64,000 nucleotides of DNA from SG8-30 sp963695085 (GTDB lineage Bacteria > Pseudomonadota > Gammaproteobacteria > Steroidobacterales > Steroidobacteraceae), in the NCBI GenBank assembly GCA_963695085.1, contig CAVOFV010000008.1:620001-684000 (forward strand). Reading direction: 5' to 3'. A model generated the notes under the pieces. It saw only the letters and a list, made by a program, of their open reading frames with translations. It made no database searches and was not told where the DNA came from. Shown here piece by piece: positions 1 to 8,345 of this stretch (positions are counted from its first letter, which is position 1; every line of letters begins with the position of its first letter). Made by a program: the position numbers and the translations under genes.

Positions 1-740
1 GGCATGTAGCCGGCGCCTACCGAGAAGCTGTCCTTGAGCAAGGTGTTTTCAACGCCGACGCGCGTCGCGGCGTAGGCTGACAGCTGCGCGGTGATGAACG
101 GCGCGAACTGGCGGAAGATCTCCGGGCGCGCGCGCGCCAGCGTCTCGAGGCCGGGCGACGAGAACCGGCAGGCCGTTTCATCGTATTCGTAGGACATGCC
201 GCGCACATAGCCATCCCAGGCGCCAGTGGTAAAGGCCAGCCGCAGGCCGAGTCCGGTGTCGTCGGTCTCGCAGTCCGCGGTGGCGAGCAGGGTGACCTGC
301 CGGCCATCGCGCAGGGTCACGGTGCCGCTTGCCTGGAACGGGTCGAATTCGCTCCTGCGCCGTTGTCCGAGCAGCGCCACTGACCAGACCGGCCCGTGCC
401 AGTCGAGCGACACCCTGAGGTGACGCGCGTCGACGAGGCCGGGGTTGCTCCAGGCGCCGAGCGCGGCGTCCAGGCCGATGTCGCCAAAGTCGTGGTACAG
501 GCCTGTTTCCAGTCCGCGCCGGGACGCCGCGGCCAGGCCGGACGACACATCCGCATGGGAAGCCGTGGCGTACCAGGACGTGCGCTCGGTCGCGTGGACC
601 GTCAGGTCCGCGGCGACGCCGAAGCCATCGTCATTGTCGGCCTCCACGTACACCCCGGCTGAGCCGCGCGGGTCCGCGGCGAGAGCCGGCAGGGCGACGA
701 TGGACAGCGCAAGCAGACAGGCGCGAACGGTCGGTTGCAT
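1..740 (-). CDS. Secreted, probably outer-membrane beta-barrel protein (3' end missing)
   Basis: An open frame starts at 740 and runs off the left edge (246 residues seen). GGGAG lies just upstream of the ATG. The first ~21 residues are a clean signal peptide (MQPTVRAC..., hydrophobic core, cut after ALA). The mature part alternates polar and hydrophobic or aromatic residues in short strands (GVYVEADND, WYATASHAD, LRVSLDWHG, LGLRLAFTTG), as in outer-membrane barrels. I do not recognise a family. The only two cysteines seen lie ~35 residues apart. It stands alone, with 177 bases of non-coding DNA to the next gene. That it is exported is well supported; the barrel fold is an inference. Confidence 0.7.
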   Translation of the reverse strand, partial: MQPTVRACLLALSIVALPALAADPRGSAGVYVEADNDDGFGVAADLTVHATERTSWYATASHADVSSGLAAASRRGLETGLYHDFGDIGLDAALGAWSNPGLVDARHLRVSLDWHGPVWSVALLGQRRRSEFDPFQASGTVTLRDGRQVTLLATADCETDDTGLGLRLAFTTGAWDGYVRGMSYEYDETACRFSSPGLETLARARPEIFRQFAPFITAQLSAYAATRVGVENTLLKDSFSVGAGYM

Positions 741-917
741 GCCGTGACTCCCATGATGGCGTGGCTGCCCGGTGGCTGGCGCATGCGCAGCCCGCGGGCT
801 CGGGCCCGTCCCGGTAGAAACGTCTCACGGCCACAGCCGTTGACGCGCGCGGTCCTGCGCGGTTGCCGGCGCGCCGGCGACTGATGCCGCGCGAAGCGCA
901 GGCGGGAAGACCGTCGA

Positions 918-1259
918 TCAGGCGGGCTGCCATACGGCCAGTTCATTGCCGCCCGGGTCGCTGAAATGAAAGCGTCGCCCGCCAGGAAAATCGAAGATCG
1001 GTCTGGTGATGGCGCCACCGGCCGCCTGGACCGCCGCGAGCGCGGACTCGAGATTCGTGGCCCGCACGATCGGCAACGGCGCGCCGAGCCGCTGCGCGGG
1101 GTCCGCCTGCAGCCCGATATCGACGTCGCCGCCGGTCGTCGCGCTGTAGGTAGGCGCGAAATCCGTCAGCGACCAGCCGAAAGCGCGCTCGTAAAAACTC
1201 CTTGCGGCCGCCGTTTCCGGGACCGGCAGCTCGATATAGTCGATGCGGTAGGCTGGCAT
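918..1259 (-). CDS. VOC (glyoxalase/bleomycin-resistance fold) family protein
   Basis: A 113-residue single-domain protein with the beta-alpha-beta-beta-beta pattern of the vicinal-oxygen-chelate superfamily: it opens YRIDYIELPV with a conserved early acidic metal position, has SFYERAFGW, and ends FSDPGGNELAVWQ, the usual C-terminal strand carrying the last metal-ligand glutamate. The start at 1259 is chosen because GAGGAGA precedes the ATG; an upstream GTG would add a non-homologous tail. VOC proteins bind metal or small hydrophobic ligands, but the substrate cannot be told here. It is divergent from the small membrane protein at 1331, leaving a ~70-base shared promoter region. Confidence 0.85.
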   Translation of the reverse strand: MPAYRIDYIELPVPETAAARSFYERAFGWSLTDFAPTYSATTGGDVDIGLQADPAQRLGAPLPIVRATNLESALAAVQAAGGAITRPIFDFPGGRRFHFSDPGGNELAVWQPA

Positions 1260-1330
1260 GATCGTCTCCTCGCCCGGACAGTGCACAATACCGTATCCGG
1301 GCGGTCTGTCCGCCGGCGGTGGAGAGGGCG

Positions 1331-1525
1331 ATGTTGGCGTTCGTGCTGTGGCTGGTGCTGTTCGTGCTGTGCTGGCCGCTGGCGCTGCTGGGCTTGCTGC
1401 TGTACCCGATCGTCTGGGTCCTGCTGCTGCCGTTCCGGCTGCTGGGAATCGCGGTGGAGGGAATCTTCGAGTTGCTGCGCGCTCTAATCAACCTGCCGGC
1501 ACGCCTCTTGCGGGGGAAACCATGA
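1331..1525 (+). CDS. Small two-helix membrane protein
   Basis: A 64-residue protein. Two long hydrophobic runs (residues ~2-30, nearly all Leu/Val/Trp, and ~32-45) are followed by a short amphipathic tail ending in LPARLLRGKP. The start ATG at 1331 has GGAGAGG six bases upstream; a GTG twelve bases earlier is possible. The stop overlaps the ATG of the DUF3014 gene (ATGA), so the two are translationally coupled. No named family is recognised. Its membrane location is seen from composition; its function is unknown, possibly an assembly partner of the DUF3014 protein. Confidence 0.65.
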   Translation: MLAFVLWLVLFVLCWPLALLGLLLYPIVWVLLLPFRLLGIAVEGIFELLRALINLPARLLRGKP

Positions 1526-2325
1526 GACCCAGAACGACAGCATCGGATACGGCCCTCGGCCGCCGCGCCATCGTGCTCGTGGTGGCCGCCGCCCTGGCGG
1601 TTGGCGCGTACTACTGGTTCAGGCACCGCGCCGCGGAGCCGCCGGCACCGGTTTCGGAGCCTGCCATGGCCGGGCCTGCGACGATCGAGCCGGCGATCGA
1701 ACACCCGGTTGCGGTGGCGCCGTCCGCTTCGCTGCCCGCGCTCGATGACAGCGATCCGGCTGTGGGTGAGCAGCTGTCAGAGCTGGTCGGCGCGGAACGC
1801 TTCGCGGCCCTGTTTTCCGCGGACGGCATCGTGCGGCGGTTCGTCGCGACCGTGGACAACCTGCCGCGGGCGAAAGTCGCGGGCCGGCACCGGCCGGTCA
1901 AGCCGCTGACCGACGGATTCCTGGCGGATGGTGAGGACGGGGCGACCATCACGCTGTCCGCCGCCAACTACGCGCGCTACGAACCCTACGTGCGGTTGAT
2001 CGACTCGCTGGATCCCGATCGCGTGGCCGCGGCCTACGTGCGCCTGTACCCGCTGTTCCAGAAGGCCTACGAGGACCTGGGCTACCCGGGCAGCTATTTC
2101 AACGACCGCCTGGTGGCTGCGATCGACAACATGCTCGCGGCGCCGGAGCTGTCCGGGCCGGTCGAGCTGGTCAGGCCCAACGTGCTGTACGAATTCGCAG
2201 ACCCGTTGCTGGAGGCCCGTTCGGCCGGCCAGAAACTCATGCTGCGCATCGGCCCGCAGAACGCCGCACGCGTCAAGGCCCGGCTGCGAGAGTTGCGTGG
2301 CAGGATCGCGGACCAGGCGCCCTGA
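1522..2325 (+). CDS. DUF3014 membrane-anchored protein
   Basis: A 267-residue protein with one N-terminal membrane helix (residues ~15-35, ending in YYWFRHRAAE), a Pro/Ala-rich linker to ~75, and a globular periplasmic domain. The domain has the DUF3014 hallmarks: IVRRFVATVDNLPR near its start, VRLYPLFQKAYEDLGYP, and FNDRLVAAIDNML. The biochemical role of DUF3014 is unknown. The start is fixed by the ATGA overlap with the upstream small membrane protein, which makes a two-gene operon. The 3' end faces the convergent hypothetical gene at 2345 with only 19 bases between. Confidence 0.85.
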   Translation: MRPRTTASDTALGRRAIVLVVAAALAVGAYYWFRHRAAEPPAPVSEPAMAGPATIEPAIEHPVAVAPSASLPALDDSDPAVGEQLSELVGAERFAALFSADGIVRRFVATVDNLPRAKVAGRHRPVKPLTDGFLADGEDGATITLSAANYARYEPYVRLIDSLDPDRVAAAYVRLYPLFQKAYEDLGYPGSYFNDRLVAAIDNMLAAPELSGPVELVRPNVLYEFADPLLEARSAGQKLMLRIGPQNAARVKARLRELRGRIADQAP

Positions 2326-2344
2326 CCGGCACCCGGCGCGGCGG

Positions 2345-2698
2345 TCAGTCGGTGTCGCGGCGCATCGGCTGTGACAGCAGGTCTTTCGGCTCGATGCCGA
2401 TCGGGTCGTCGGCCCGCCTGTCGCGATAATGGCGGTACCGGCACTGGCACTGGACGGCATCGCAGCCGGCCAGCGGCAGGGGTGGCGCCTCGCTGGACAG
2501 GTAGCGCACGCCCGCGGCCTTGAACGCGGCCTCGCAGGCCTGGTGCCTCGGCTCGATGGTGACGGCGTGCCAGCGCTTGCTGATCGGCACGGCCGGCGGC
2601 CGCTTGGGCCTGGACCGGCGCGGCTTGGCCTTCGCCGCGGGGTTTGCGCCTTTCGGCCGAAACAACTGTCGCAAAGCGCTGAAGAGTTCGCCGAACAT
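2345..2698 (-). CDS. Conserved hypothetical protein with a Cys-x-Cys motif
   Basis: A 117-residue soluble protein. The N-terminal third is basic (repeated Lys/Arg/Pro), then an ordered region ends in CDAVQCQCRYRHYRDRRADD, a cysteine cluster followed by a strongly charged stretch that I associate with an uncharacterised gammaproteobacterial family. Three cysteines in this cluster could bind a metal. The ATG at 2698 is chosen because GGAGA lies nine bases upstream; an ATG five codons earlier would use up that site. No operon partner. Function unknown. Confidence 0.6.
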   Translation of the reverse strand: MFGELFSALRQLFRPKGANPAAKAKPRRSRPKRPPAVPISKRWHAVTIEPRHQACEAAFKAAGVRYLSSEAPPLPLAGCDAVQCQCRYRHYRDRRADDPIGIEPKDLLSQPMRRDTD

Positions 2699-2859
2699 CG
2701 GGACCGTCTCCATGGTCCAGGCCACGCGGCATACCCTGTGACTATGAGCGGCACGCGACACGGTCTCTGCGCGGCACCATGCGCGTCCCCACCCCAGGGC
2801 GAATCTATCACCTTGCCGGGCGGAAGATAATCTTCCGGTCGGCCGGCCCAGGCGTTCCC

Positions 2860-4065
2860 TCAGGGATAGTGCAGGAACCGGCGCCGGCTGTCCTGCCAGG
2901 CCCGTTCATCGGCGGCGGCAAGCGCTTCGAGGTCGCCGGGAGCCGCCTCCGGGTCATCCACCCAGCGGCGCAGCAGGTCGCTGCCGGCGATCAGGTCGAT
3001 CGCCAGCCGTCCGGTTTCATATTCGTAGGCAAAGTCGCGCCACAGCGGGTAGTCGGGCCGCAGCGCGCGCAGCGCCTTGAGGGCCAGCGCCACCAGCCGC
3101 CAGGGCCGGAATTCCCCGTGCAGGTACTCGCCATCGTCGACGTGCAGCTGTATGCCGCCGCACAGCTGGCCCGCATGCTTGTGGAAAGTCGGCTCGAACC
3201 AGCACGCGCGCAGGCGGCAGCCGCGCAGCCAGGCGGGGGCCAGCTTGTGCATCCTGGCGAGCAGCGCCGCGGCTTCGAGGTCCGGCGCGCCGAACCACTC
3301 CAGCGGGCGGGTCGTTCCGCGGCCTTCGGACAGCGTCGTCCCCTCGATCAGCACGGTGCCGGCATAACAACGTGCCATGCCGAGCCCCGGTGCATTCGGG
3401 CTGGGGTTCACCCAGGTCCGCTCGCCAGCCGGCCAGCCGTAGCCCGGCGCCAGGGCCGGCTGCCAGCCTTCCATCGCGATCACGTGGCAATCGACGCTGA
3501 GGCGCCCGTCGTGCACGAACCAGCCGGCAAGCTCTCCCAGCGTGAGCCCGTGCCGCATCGGCATCGGACCGGCGCCCACGTAGCTGTCCCAGCCCTGGCG
3601 CAGGACGAGTCCCTCGACGGGCCGTCCGGCCGGGTTCGGCCGGTCCAGCACCCAGACCGACTTGCCGGCCGCGGCGGCCGCTTCGAGCACGTAGCGCAAC
3701 GACGTTGCGTAGGTGTAGACGCGGCAGCCGAGGTCCTGCAGGTCCACCAGCAGCGCGTCGAAAGTGTCGAGCATGGCGTCGCTCGGCCGTCGCACCTCGC
3801 CGTACAGGCTGAACACGGGGATCCCGTGCACGGGATCCACGAAATCCCGTGACTCGACCATGTTGTCCTGCTTGTCGCCGCGCAGGCCGTGCTGCGGCCC
3901 GAAAGCGGCCGTGAGCCTGATGTCCCCGAGCGCCGCCAGCGCGTCCAGGCTGTGGGTCAGGTCGGCCGTGGTGGAGGCGGGGTGAGCGAGCAGCGCCACG
4001 CGGCGCCCCGCAAGCGGGCGGCGCAACCCCGGTTCCTGCAGCAGGCGGTCGATGCCGAACTTCAT
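2860..4065 (-). CDS. namZ: Exo-beta-N-acetylmuramidase NamZ family (DUF1343)
   Basis: A 401-residue protein matching DUF1343 along its whole length: an early VALLAHPAS, the block FGPQHGLRGDKQDNM, PVFSLYGEVRRPSDAML, LLVDLQDLGCRVYTY, VLDRPNPAGR, and a C-terminal DLIAGS. The characterised member, NamZ of Bacillus subtilis, removes terminal MurNAc from peptidoglycan fragments. There is no obvious signal peptide after the ATG at 4065, so this copy may be cytoplasmic and act on imported muropeptides; an AmpG-like permease lies at 46993. The start overlaps the stop of the DOMON-like gene by four bases. The family assignment is firm; the location and role in recycling are inference. Confidence 0.85.
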   Translation of the reverse strand: MKFGIDRLLQEPGLRRPLAGRRVALLAHPASTTADLTHSLDALAALGDIRLTAAFGPQHGLRGDKQDNMVESRDFVDPVHGIPVFSLYGEVRRPSDAMLDTFDALLVDLQDLGCRVYTYATSLRYVLEAAAAAGKSVWVLDRPNPAGRPVEGLVLRQGWDSYVGAGPMPMRHGLTLGELAGWFVHDGRLSVDCHVIAMEGWQPALAPGYGWPAGERTWVNPSPNAPGLGMARCYAGTVLIEGTTLSEGRGTTRPLEWFGAPDLEAAALLARMHKLAPAWLRGCRLRACWFEPTFHKHAGQLCGGIQLHVDDGEYLHGEFRPWRLVALALKALRALRPDYPLWRDFAYEYETGRLAIDLIAGSDLLRRWVDDPEAAPGDLEALAAADERAWQDSRRRFLHYP

Positions 4066-4625
4066 GCGGTGCTCCTGCCCTCGAGTCGCAGAATGAAAGT
4101 GACGGGATCGTGGAAGTCGGGCTGCGCCGCGCCATGCTGCAGCGCCCAGTACGACCTCTGTCCGTCCGCGTGCTCGATGACCGCCGCGAGACCGAGCTCC
4201 AGCCGTGTCGCCGTGGCAAAGTCGTCGAGCGGCGCCAGGTCGAGATCGACGTTCACGTCCAGCATGTCGCTGCCTCGCAATACGCCGATCCGCGGCGCAG
4301 CCATGCGCTGCGCAGGCTGCATGCCGGCCCGTCGCGACGCGAAGCGGTACGCGGCCCATTCCCCCGACGTCGAGCAATTGAATTCATGGTACGCCTGCGC
4401 GTCGCGGGCACGGATGAAGGCTTCGAAACACGTGTGCTGCCACAATCCGTCCGCGCGACGGGCGGGCCGCGGCGCGGGCAGGTGCAGGGCCGCCGCCGGT
4501 GCATCGAGCCTGAACAGCAGCGACAGCAGCGCGGGGTGCGGCTGCCAGGTGACCCGAACTTCGAGCCTGCGAACCGCCGGGTCGGGCGTCGCCGGATGGA
4601 CGATCAACTCGGCTGTTGCAGGCAC
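4062..4625 (-). CDS. DOMON-like domain protein
   Basis: A 187-residue protein, all-beta in character, with the features of DOMON-like proteins of Proteobacteria and Cyanobacteria: LIVHPATP near the start, RADGLWQHTCFEAFI, a YHEFNCSTSGEWAAYRF block and a late FILRLEG strand. The usual role of the family (haem or sugar binding) is not established for this branch. GTG at 4625 is preferred because AGAAGGG sits seven bases upstream and homologues begin close to the first strand; ATG at 4664 is the alternative. It overlaps namZ by ATGA, so the pair is co-translated. Confidence 0.75.
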   Translation of the reverse strand: MPATAELIVHPATPDPAVRRLEVRVTWQPHPALLSLLFRLDAPAAALHLPAPRPARRADGLWQHTCFEAFIRARDAQAYHEFNCSTSGEWAAYRFASRRAGMQPAQRMAAPRIGVLRGSDMLDVNVDLDLAPLDDFATATRLELGLAAVIEHADGQRSYWALQHGAAQPDFHDPVTFILRLEGRSTA

Positions 4626-4721
4626 GGCAGGGCCCTTCTGGCGCAGGCGTTTGTTGGCCCGCATTATGCGGGATGAACCGCAGGTCCGTGCCCCACCCGG
4701 CAAGCCGGCTGCCGGCGCGGC

Positions 4722-6047
4722 TCACAGGTAGGAAGACATCAACGCGCGCACGTCGATTCGGGCGCGCAGCAGCGCGCACAGCAGGAACGTCCCGACCAGC
4801 TTGCGGTGCATGAACGCGGTGGCGGGCGGTGGCGAGGGCAGGCCGCGGCGGAACGCGACGTCCAGCCCGAGGTCGCGGGCGCGCAGCGGCAGCCGCGAAG
4901 CGGCGAAGTCGTACACGCCGCGGTGGCGGATCGGCTCGCACACCAGGCGGATGATCTCGATGATCCCCTCGGCGGACGTCTGCGGCGTGTCCGCACGCAT
5001 GTACCCGAGCGCGACCGCCTGGCGACGGATCGCCTCGGCGTCATCCTTCATCACGGCCCGGCAGATTCCGCGGTAGTCCTCCATGCGTGCGCGATCGAGC
5101 TCCATCGTCGAGCCGAAGTCCAGCAGCACCAGGCGGCCGGTGTCGCGCTGGTACTGGTAATTGGCCGGGTTCGGGTCGGTCTGCAGGCAGCGGAACTCGA
5201 ACAGCTCGCGGAACATCAGCATCTGGAGCCGGCGGGCCAGCTCGTTGCGCAGCCGCTGCGACTCGCCGGGATCGCACATGGCCTCGAACGGCTCGGCCTC
5301 CACGAAATCCATCGCGAGGATGCGCCGCGTGGTCAGGTCGCGGTGGATGCGCGGCACGACCAGGCCGGGATCGCCTTCGAGCAGCGCGGAGAATCGTTCG
5401 GCATGATCCGCCTCCTGCAGGTAATCGGCCTCGACGCGCAGCTGCCGCTTGGCTTCAGTCATCAGGCCGTCGATGTCCAGCTCGACCGGCAGGAAGTCGA
5501 GCCAGCGCAGCAGCATCGCCAGGTTGTCCACGTCGCTGTCGATGCTGCGTGCCACGCCGGGGTACTGGATCTTCAGTGCGAGCGCGCGTCCGTCGCGGGT
5601 GCGGACGCGATGCACCTGGCCGATCGAGGCGGCGGCGACCGGCTCCTCGTCGAACTCGAGGAACAGGTCCCGCCAGCCCGTTCCGTACTCGCGGCCGAGC
5701 ACGCCGTGCAGCTGCGCAGCCGGCATGGCCCAGGCCTGGGAGCGCAGGATTGCCAGCGCATCGCGGAATTCCACCGGCAGCAGTTCCTCGCCCTGCAGCG
5801 ACAGCATCTGCCCGAGTTTCATCGCCGCGCCGCGCAGCGCCGACAGGCGGCGCGCAAGGGTCTCGGCATTGCCGGCCGACAGGAACGCCGAGGCGGCGTC
5901 CGGCCAGCGGCCCGCGGCGAGCTGCCGCGCGCCGTCCAGCACGCCGCCGAGCACGACCTCCCCGGCGAGCAGGCCCATGCGGACGGCACGGCCGATCCGC
6001 GTGGAGGGCACCGCCGTGCGGCGGCGGGTCTGCTTCGTGGCGCCCAT
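4722..6047 (-). CDS. ABC1/UbiB-family atypical kinase
   Basis: A 441-residue protein with the ABC1 signature set: the KxGQ motif as MKLGQMLS (residues ~76-83), the Ala-rich nucleotide loop AAASIGQVHRV, the lysine of ALKIQYPG, catalytic QTDPNPANYQY and metal-binding LLDFG. ABC1 proteins are ATPases/kinases that support ubiquinone synthesis or lipid metabolism. Unlike long UbiB it lacks two C-terminal membrane helices, so it is closer to the short ADCK-like members. It lies 22 bases downstream of an acyltransferase on the same strand, suggesting a lipid-linked role. The family is certain, the substrate not. Confidence 0.9.
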   Translation of the reverse strand: MGATKQTRRRTAVPSTRIGRAVRMGLLAGEVVLGGVLDGARQLAAGRWPDAASAFLSAGNAETLARRLSALRGAAMKLGQMLSLQGEELLPVEFRDALAILRSQAWAMPAAQLHGVLGREYGTGWRDLFLEFDEEPVAAASIGQVHRVRTRDGRALALKIQYPGVARSIDSDVDNLAMLLRWLDFLPVELDIDGLMTEAKRQLRVEADYLQEADHAERFSALLEGDPGLVVPRIHRDLTTRRILAMDFVEAEPFEAMCDPGESQRLRNELARRLQMLMFRELFEFRCLQTDPNPANYQYQRDTGRLVLLDFGSTMELDRARMEDYRGICRAVMKDDAEAIRRQAVALGYMRADTPQTSAEGIIEIIRLVCEPIRHRGVYDFAASRLPLRARDLGLDVAFRRGLPSPPPATAFMHRKLVGTFLLCALLRARIDVRALMSSYL

Positions 6048-6069
6048 TGGTTAGCGGCCCGCCTTTCGA

Positions 6070-6975
6070 CTAGCTTCCGGGCACCGACAGCTCGGACTGC
6101 AGGGCCCCGAGCAGGGCGTCCTTCTCGGTCCACAGCGCGCCCAGCGCCGCCTGGAACCGCGCCCGGAAGACCGCGTCATCGCCGTAGTCGCCCGTCGTCA
6201 TCCATGGCTCGATCGGCCGCCGCTGCACGTGCACGATGGCACGCTCGAGCCTCCCGCAGCACAGGTCCCACAGGCTTGGCGCTGGCCCGGCATAGGCGAT
6301 GGTCGTGTCCAGCGTCCAGTGCAGCATGTCGCCCATCGCCCCCAGCACGAGCGCGACGCCGCCTGCCCGCGGCGGCAACAGGTTGCGATAAGGCGATGCA
6401 TGCTGCGCGCGCTTGGCGGGTGTGAAACGCGTGCCCTCGACGAAGTTGATGATCGTGGTCGGGATGCGGCGGAACTTCTCGCACGCGCGTCGCGTCGCCT
6501 CGCGATCGTGCCCGCGCAGGTCGGGGCGCGTCTTGAGGTAGGCGCTCGAGTGTCGGCGCACGAATGGCATGTCCAGGGCCCACCAGGCGAGGCCCAGGAC
6601 CGGCACCCAGCGCAGCTGCTCCTTGATGAAGAACTTCAGGAACGGGATGCGGCGGTTGAACGCCGCCTGCAGCACCAGGATGTCCACCCACGAGCGATGG
6701 TTGGAGATCATCAGGTACCACTCGTGACGGTCGAGTCCCGCCATGCCGCGTACCTCGAGGTCCAGCGCGCGGGTCATGGCCAGGATCACCTTGTTGGTGC
6801 CGATCCAGCCCTCGGCCAGCTGATTGAGCGCCTTGTCGAACAGCGTGCGTGCGGCGCGCCATGGCATCAGCAGCTTGACCAGGGCCAGCAGCAGCAGCGG
6901 CAGGCCCCACGCGAAGACGTTCAGGACGATGAGCCCGAGCGTGAGGGCGCCCCTCAGTGTGGCGATGACGTGCAT
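6070..6975 (-). CDS. Lysophospholipid acyltransferase (PlsC/YihG-like)
   Basis: A 301-residue protein. An N-terminal hydrophobic segment (residues ~8-40) anchors it in the inner membrane. The acyltransferase motifs follow in order: NHRSWVDILVLQ (NHx4D catalytic pair, ~residue 90), the acceptor-binding FVEGTRFT, and a later Pro-rich motif. It resembles E. coli YihG/1-acyl-glycerol-3-phosphate acyltransferases, which add the second acyl chain during phospholipid synthesis. The ATG at 6975 begins at the membrane segment, as in homologues. It sits directly upstream of an ABC1 kinase, probably in one transcript. Confidence 0.88.
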   Translation of the reverse strand: MHVIATLRGALTLGLIVLNVFAWGLPLLLLALVKLLMPWRAARTLFDKALNQLAEGWIGTNKVILAMTRALDLEVRGMAGLDRHEWYLMISNHRSWVDILVLQAAFNRRIPFLKFFIKEQLRWVPVLGLAWWALDMPFVRRHSSAYLKTRPDLRGHDREATRRACEKFRRIPTTIINFVEGTRFTPAKRAQHASPYRNLLPPRAGGVALVLGAMGDMLHWTLDTTIAYAGPAPSLWDLCCGRLERAIVHVQRRPIEPWMTTGDYGDDAVFRARFQAALGALWTEKDALLGALQSELSVPGS

Positions 6976-7060
6976 CCGTGAATCGCCCCGCGAATCCCAG
7001 CTGCCAAGTGTAAGACAGACCCGGGCGGCGGGCACACGCCAGGCCCGCGCACCGGGACGG

Positions 7061-7651
7061 TCAGCGCCGCAGCCACAGCAGCAGGCGGTTGTTGGCGGGC
7101 ATGCCGTGATCGGCCTCCGGCACGAGGCCCTGCGCCGACGCGAGACCGGCGACGGCTTCGAAGTCGCGCACGCCGCTGGCCGGGTCGCGCTGCCGCAGCC
7201 CGCGGTCGAAAGCCTCGTTGGACGGCGCAGTGTGTGCACCGGCGTAGCGGAATGGTCCGTAGACCGCGAGCAACGCGCCAGGCTCGAGAATCCTGCCGAG
7301 GCCGGCGAACAGCGCCTCGACTTCCGGCCAGGACATGATGTGCAGCGTGTTGGCGGTGAACACGGCGTCGGGCCTGAGGGCCGGCCACGTGGCCTGTGCA
7401 ACGTCGAGTTCGAGCGGCGCAAGCAGGTTGGGGCAGCCTGATTGCGACACGCACGCCGCCAGTCCATCGAGGCCGTCGGCGCGCTCGGTCGGCTGCCAGG
7501 CGAGGTGCGGCAGCTGCCGCGAGAAGTAGACGGCATGCTGGCCAGTTCCGCTGCCAATCTCCAGGACCCGGCTGCGGCCGGCGAGGGCCGGACCCAGGAT
7601 CGAGAGGATTGGCTCCTTGTTGCGTTCGGCGGCGGCGGAGAAGGGCAGCAT
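7061..7651 (-). CDS. DUF938 SAM-dependent methyltransferase-like protein
   Basis: A 196-residue protein that begins FSAAAERNKEPIL, the diagnostic start of DUF938, followed by the SAM-binding loop VLEIGSGTGQHAVYF (residues ~29-43), PTERADGLDG, TANTLHIMSWPEV and GPFRYAG...SNEAFD. It is a class I methyltransferase fold with unknown substrate. It is divergent from the thioredoxin-like gene at 7756 and is followed, after ~85 bases on the same strand, by the acyltransferase/ABC1 pair. The start at 7651 puts the family N-terminus at residue 1. Confidence 0.9.
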   Translation of the reverse strand: MLPFSAAAERNKEPILSILGPALAGRSRVLEIGSGTGQHAVYFSRQLPHLAWQPTERADGLDGLAACVSQSGCPNLLAPLELDVAQATWPALRPDAVFTANTLHIMSWPEVEALFAGLGRILEPGALLAVYGPFRYAGAHTAPSNEAFDRGLRQRDPASGVRDFEAVAGLASAQGLVPEADHGMPANNRLLLWLRR

Positions 7652-7755
7652 GGCACCTGCAGGATCCGGGAGGCGGTCGAGTGTAACAGCCGTCTCTGCG
7701 GGGCCGTGTCCGGGACCCGTACACTATGCATCCAGGCACGCCCCCGGAGAAACGT

Positions 7756-8331
7756 ATGGCACTCAGGCAGTCACGCATGCTGTCACTCGGCACGCCGGCG
7801 CCCGCCTTCGCGTTGCCGGATGCGCAGGTCCGGATCCACCGGCTGGAAGACAGCGCGCCGGCGCCCGCGCTGCTGGTGGCATTCCTGTGCAACCACTGCC
7901 CGTATGTGAAGCACATCCTCGCCGGCTTCGCCGATTTCGCGCGCGAGTACGGACCGCGGGGACTGGCCATCGTGGCCATCAGCGCCAATGACGCCGCCGC
8001 CTTCCCGCAGGATGCGCCGGAGGCGATGGCGCAGGTCGCGCGCGATCACGGCTTCACGTTTCCGTACCTGTACGACGAGTCCCAGGACGTTGCGCTCGCC
8101 TACCAGGCCATCTGTACGCCGGACTTCTTCCTGTTCGACCGTGCGCGCCGGCTCGCGTATCGCGGTCAGTTCGACGACAGCCGCCCGGGCAGCGATATCC
8201 CGGTGACCGGCGCCTCGCTGCGCGCCGCGGCGGACGCGGTGCTGGGCGGGCGCGAGGTCAGCGCAGACCAGTTGCCGAGCGTCGGCTGCAGCATCAAGTG
8301 GAAGACGGAACGGCAGCCGGACTGGGCGTAG
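7756..8331 (+). CDS. Thioredoxin-fold redoxin (AhpC/TSA-like)
   Basis: A 191-residue thioredoxin-fold protein. The redox site is CNHCPYVKHI (residues ~42-51), a CxxC with the proline directly after it, typical of the family often named thioredoxin family protein or YfcM/redoxin-like; the cis-proline region reads AICTPDFFLFD. GGAG seven bases upstream supports the ATG at 7756 over an earlier in-frame ATG. There is no signal peptide, so it is cytoplasmic. It ends convergently with the racemase gene, 14 bases apart. The partner reductase is unknown. Confidence 0.85.
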   Translation: MALRQSRMLSLGTPAPAFALPDAQVRIHRLEDSAPAPALLVAFLCNHCPYVKHILAGFADFAREYGPRGLAIVAISANDAAAFPQDAPEAMAQVARDHGFTFPYLYDESQDVALAYQAICTPDFFLFDRARRLAYRGQFDDSRPGSDIPVTGASLRAAADAVLGGREVSADQLPSVGCSIKWKTERQPDWA

Positions 8332-8345
8332 GCGGCCGCTGCGGC

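Noticed and set aside
4664..4664. ATG 4664 as start of the DOMON-like gene
   Set aside because: It has no ribosome site and adds a basic stretch not expected in the family; GTG 4625 has AGAAGGG seven bases upstream. Not fully excluded.
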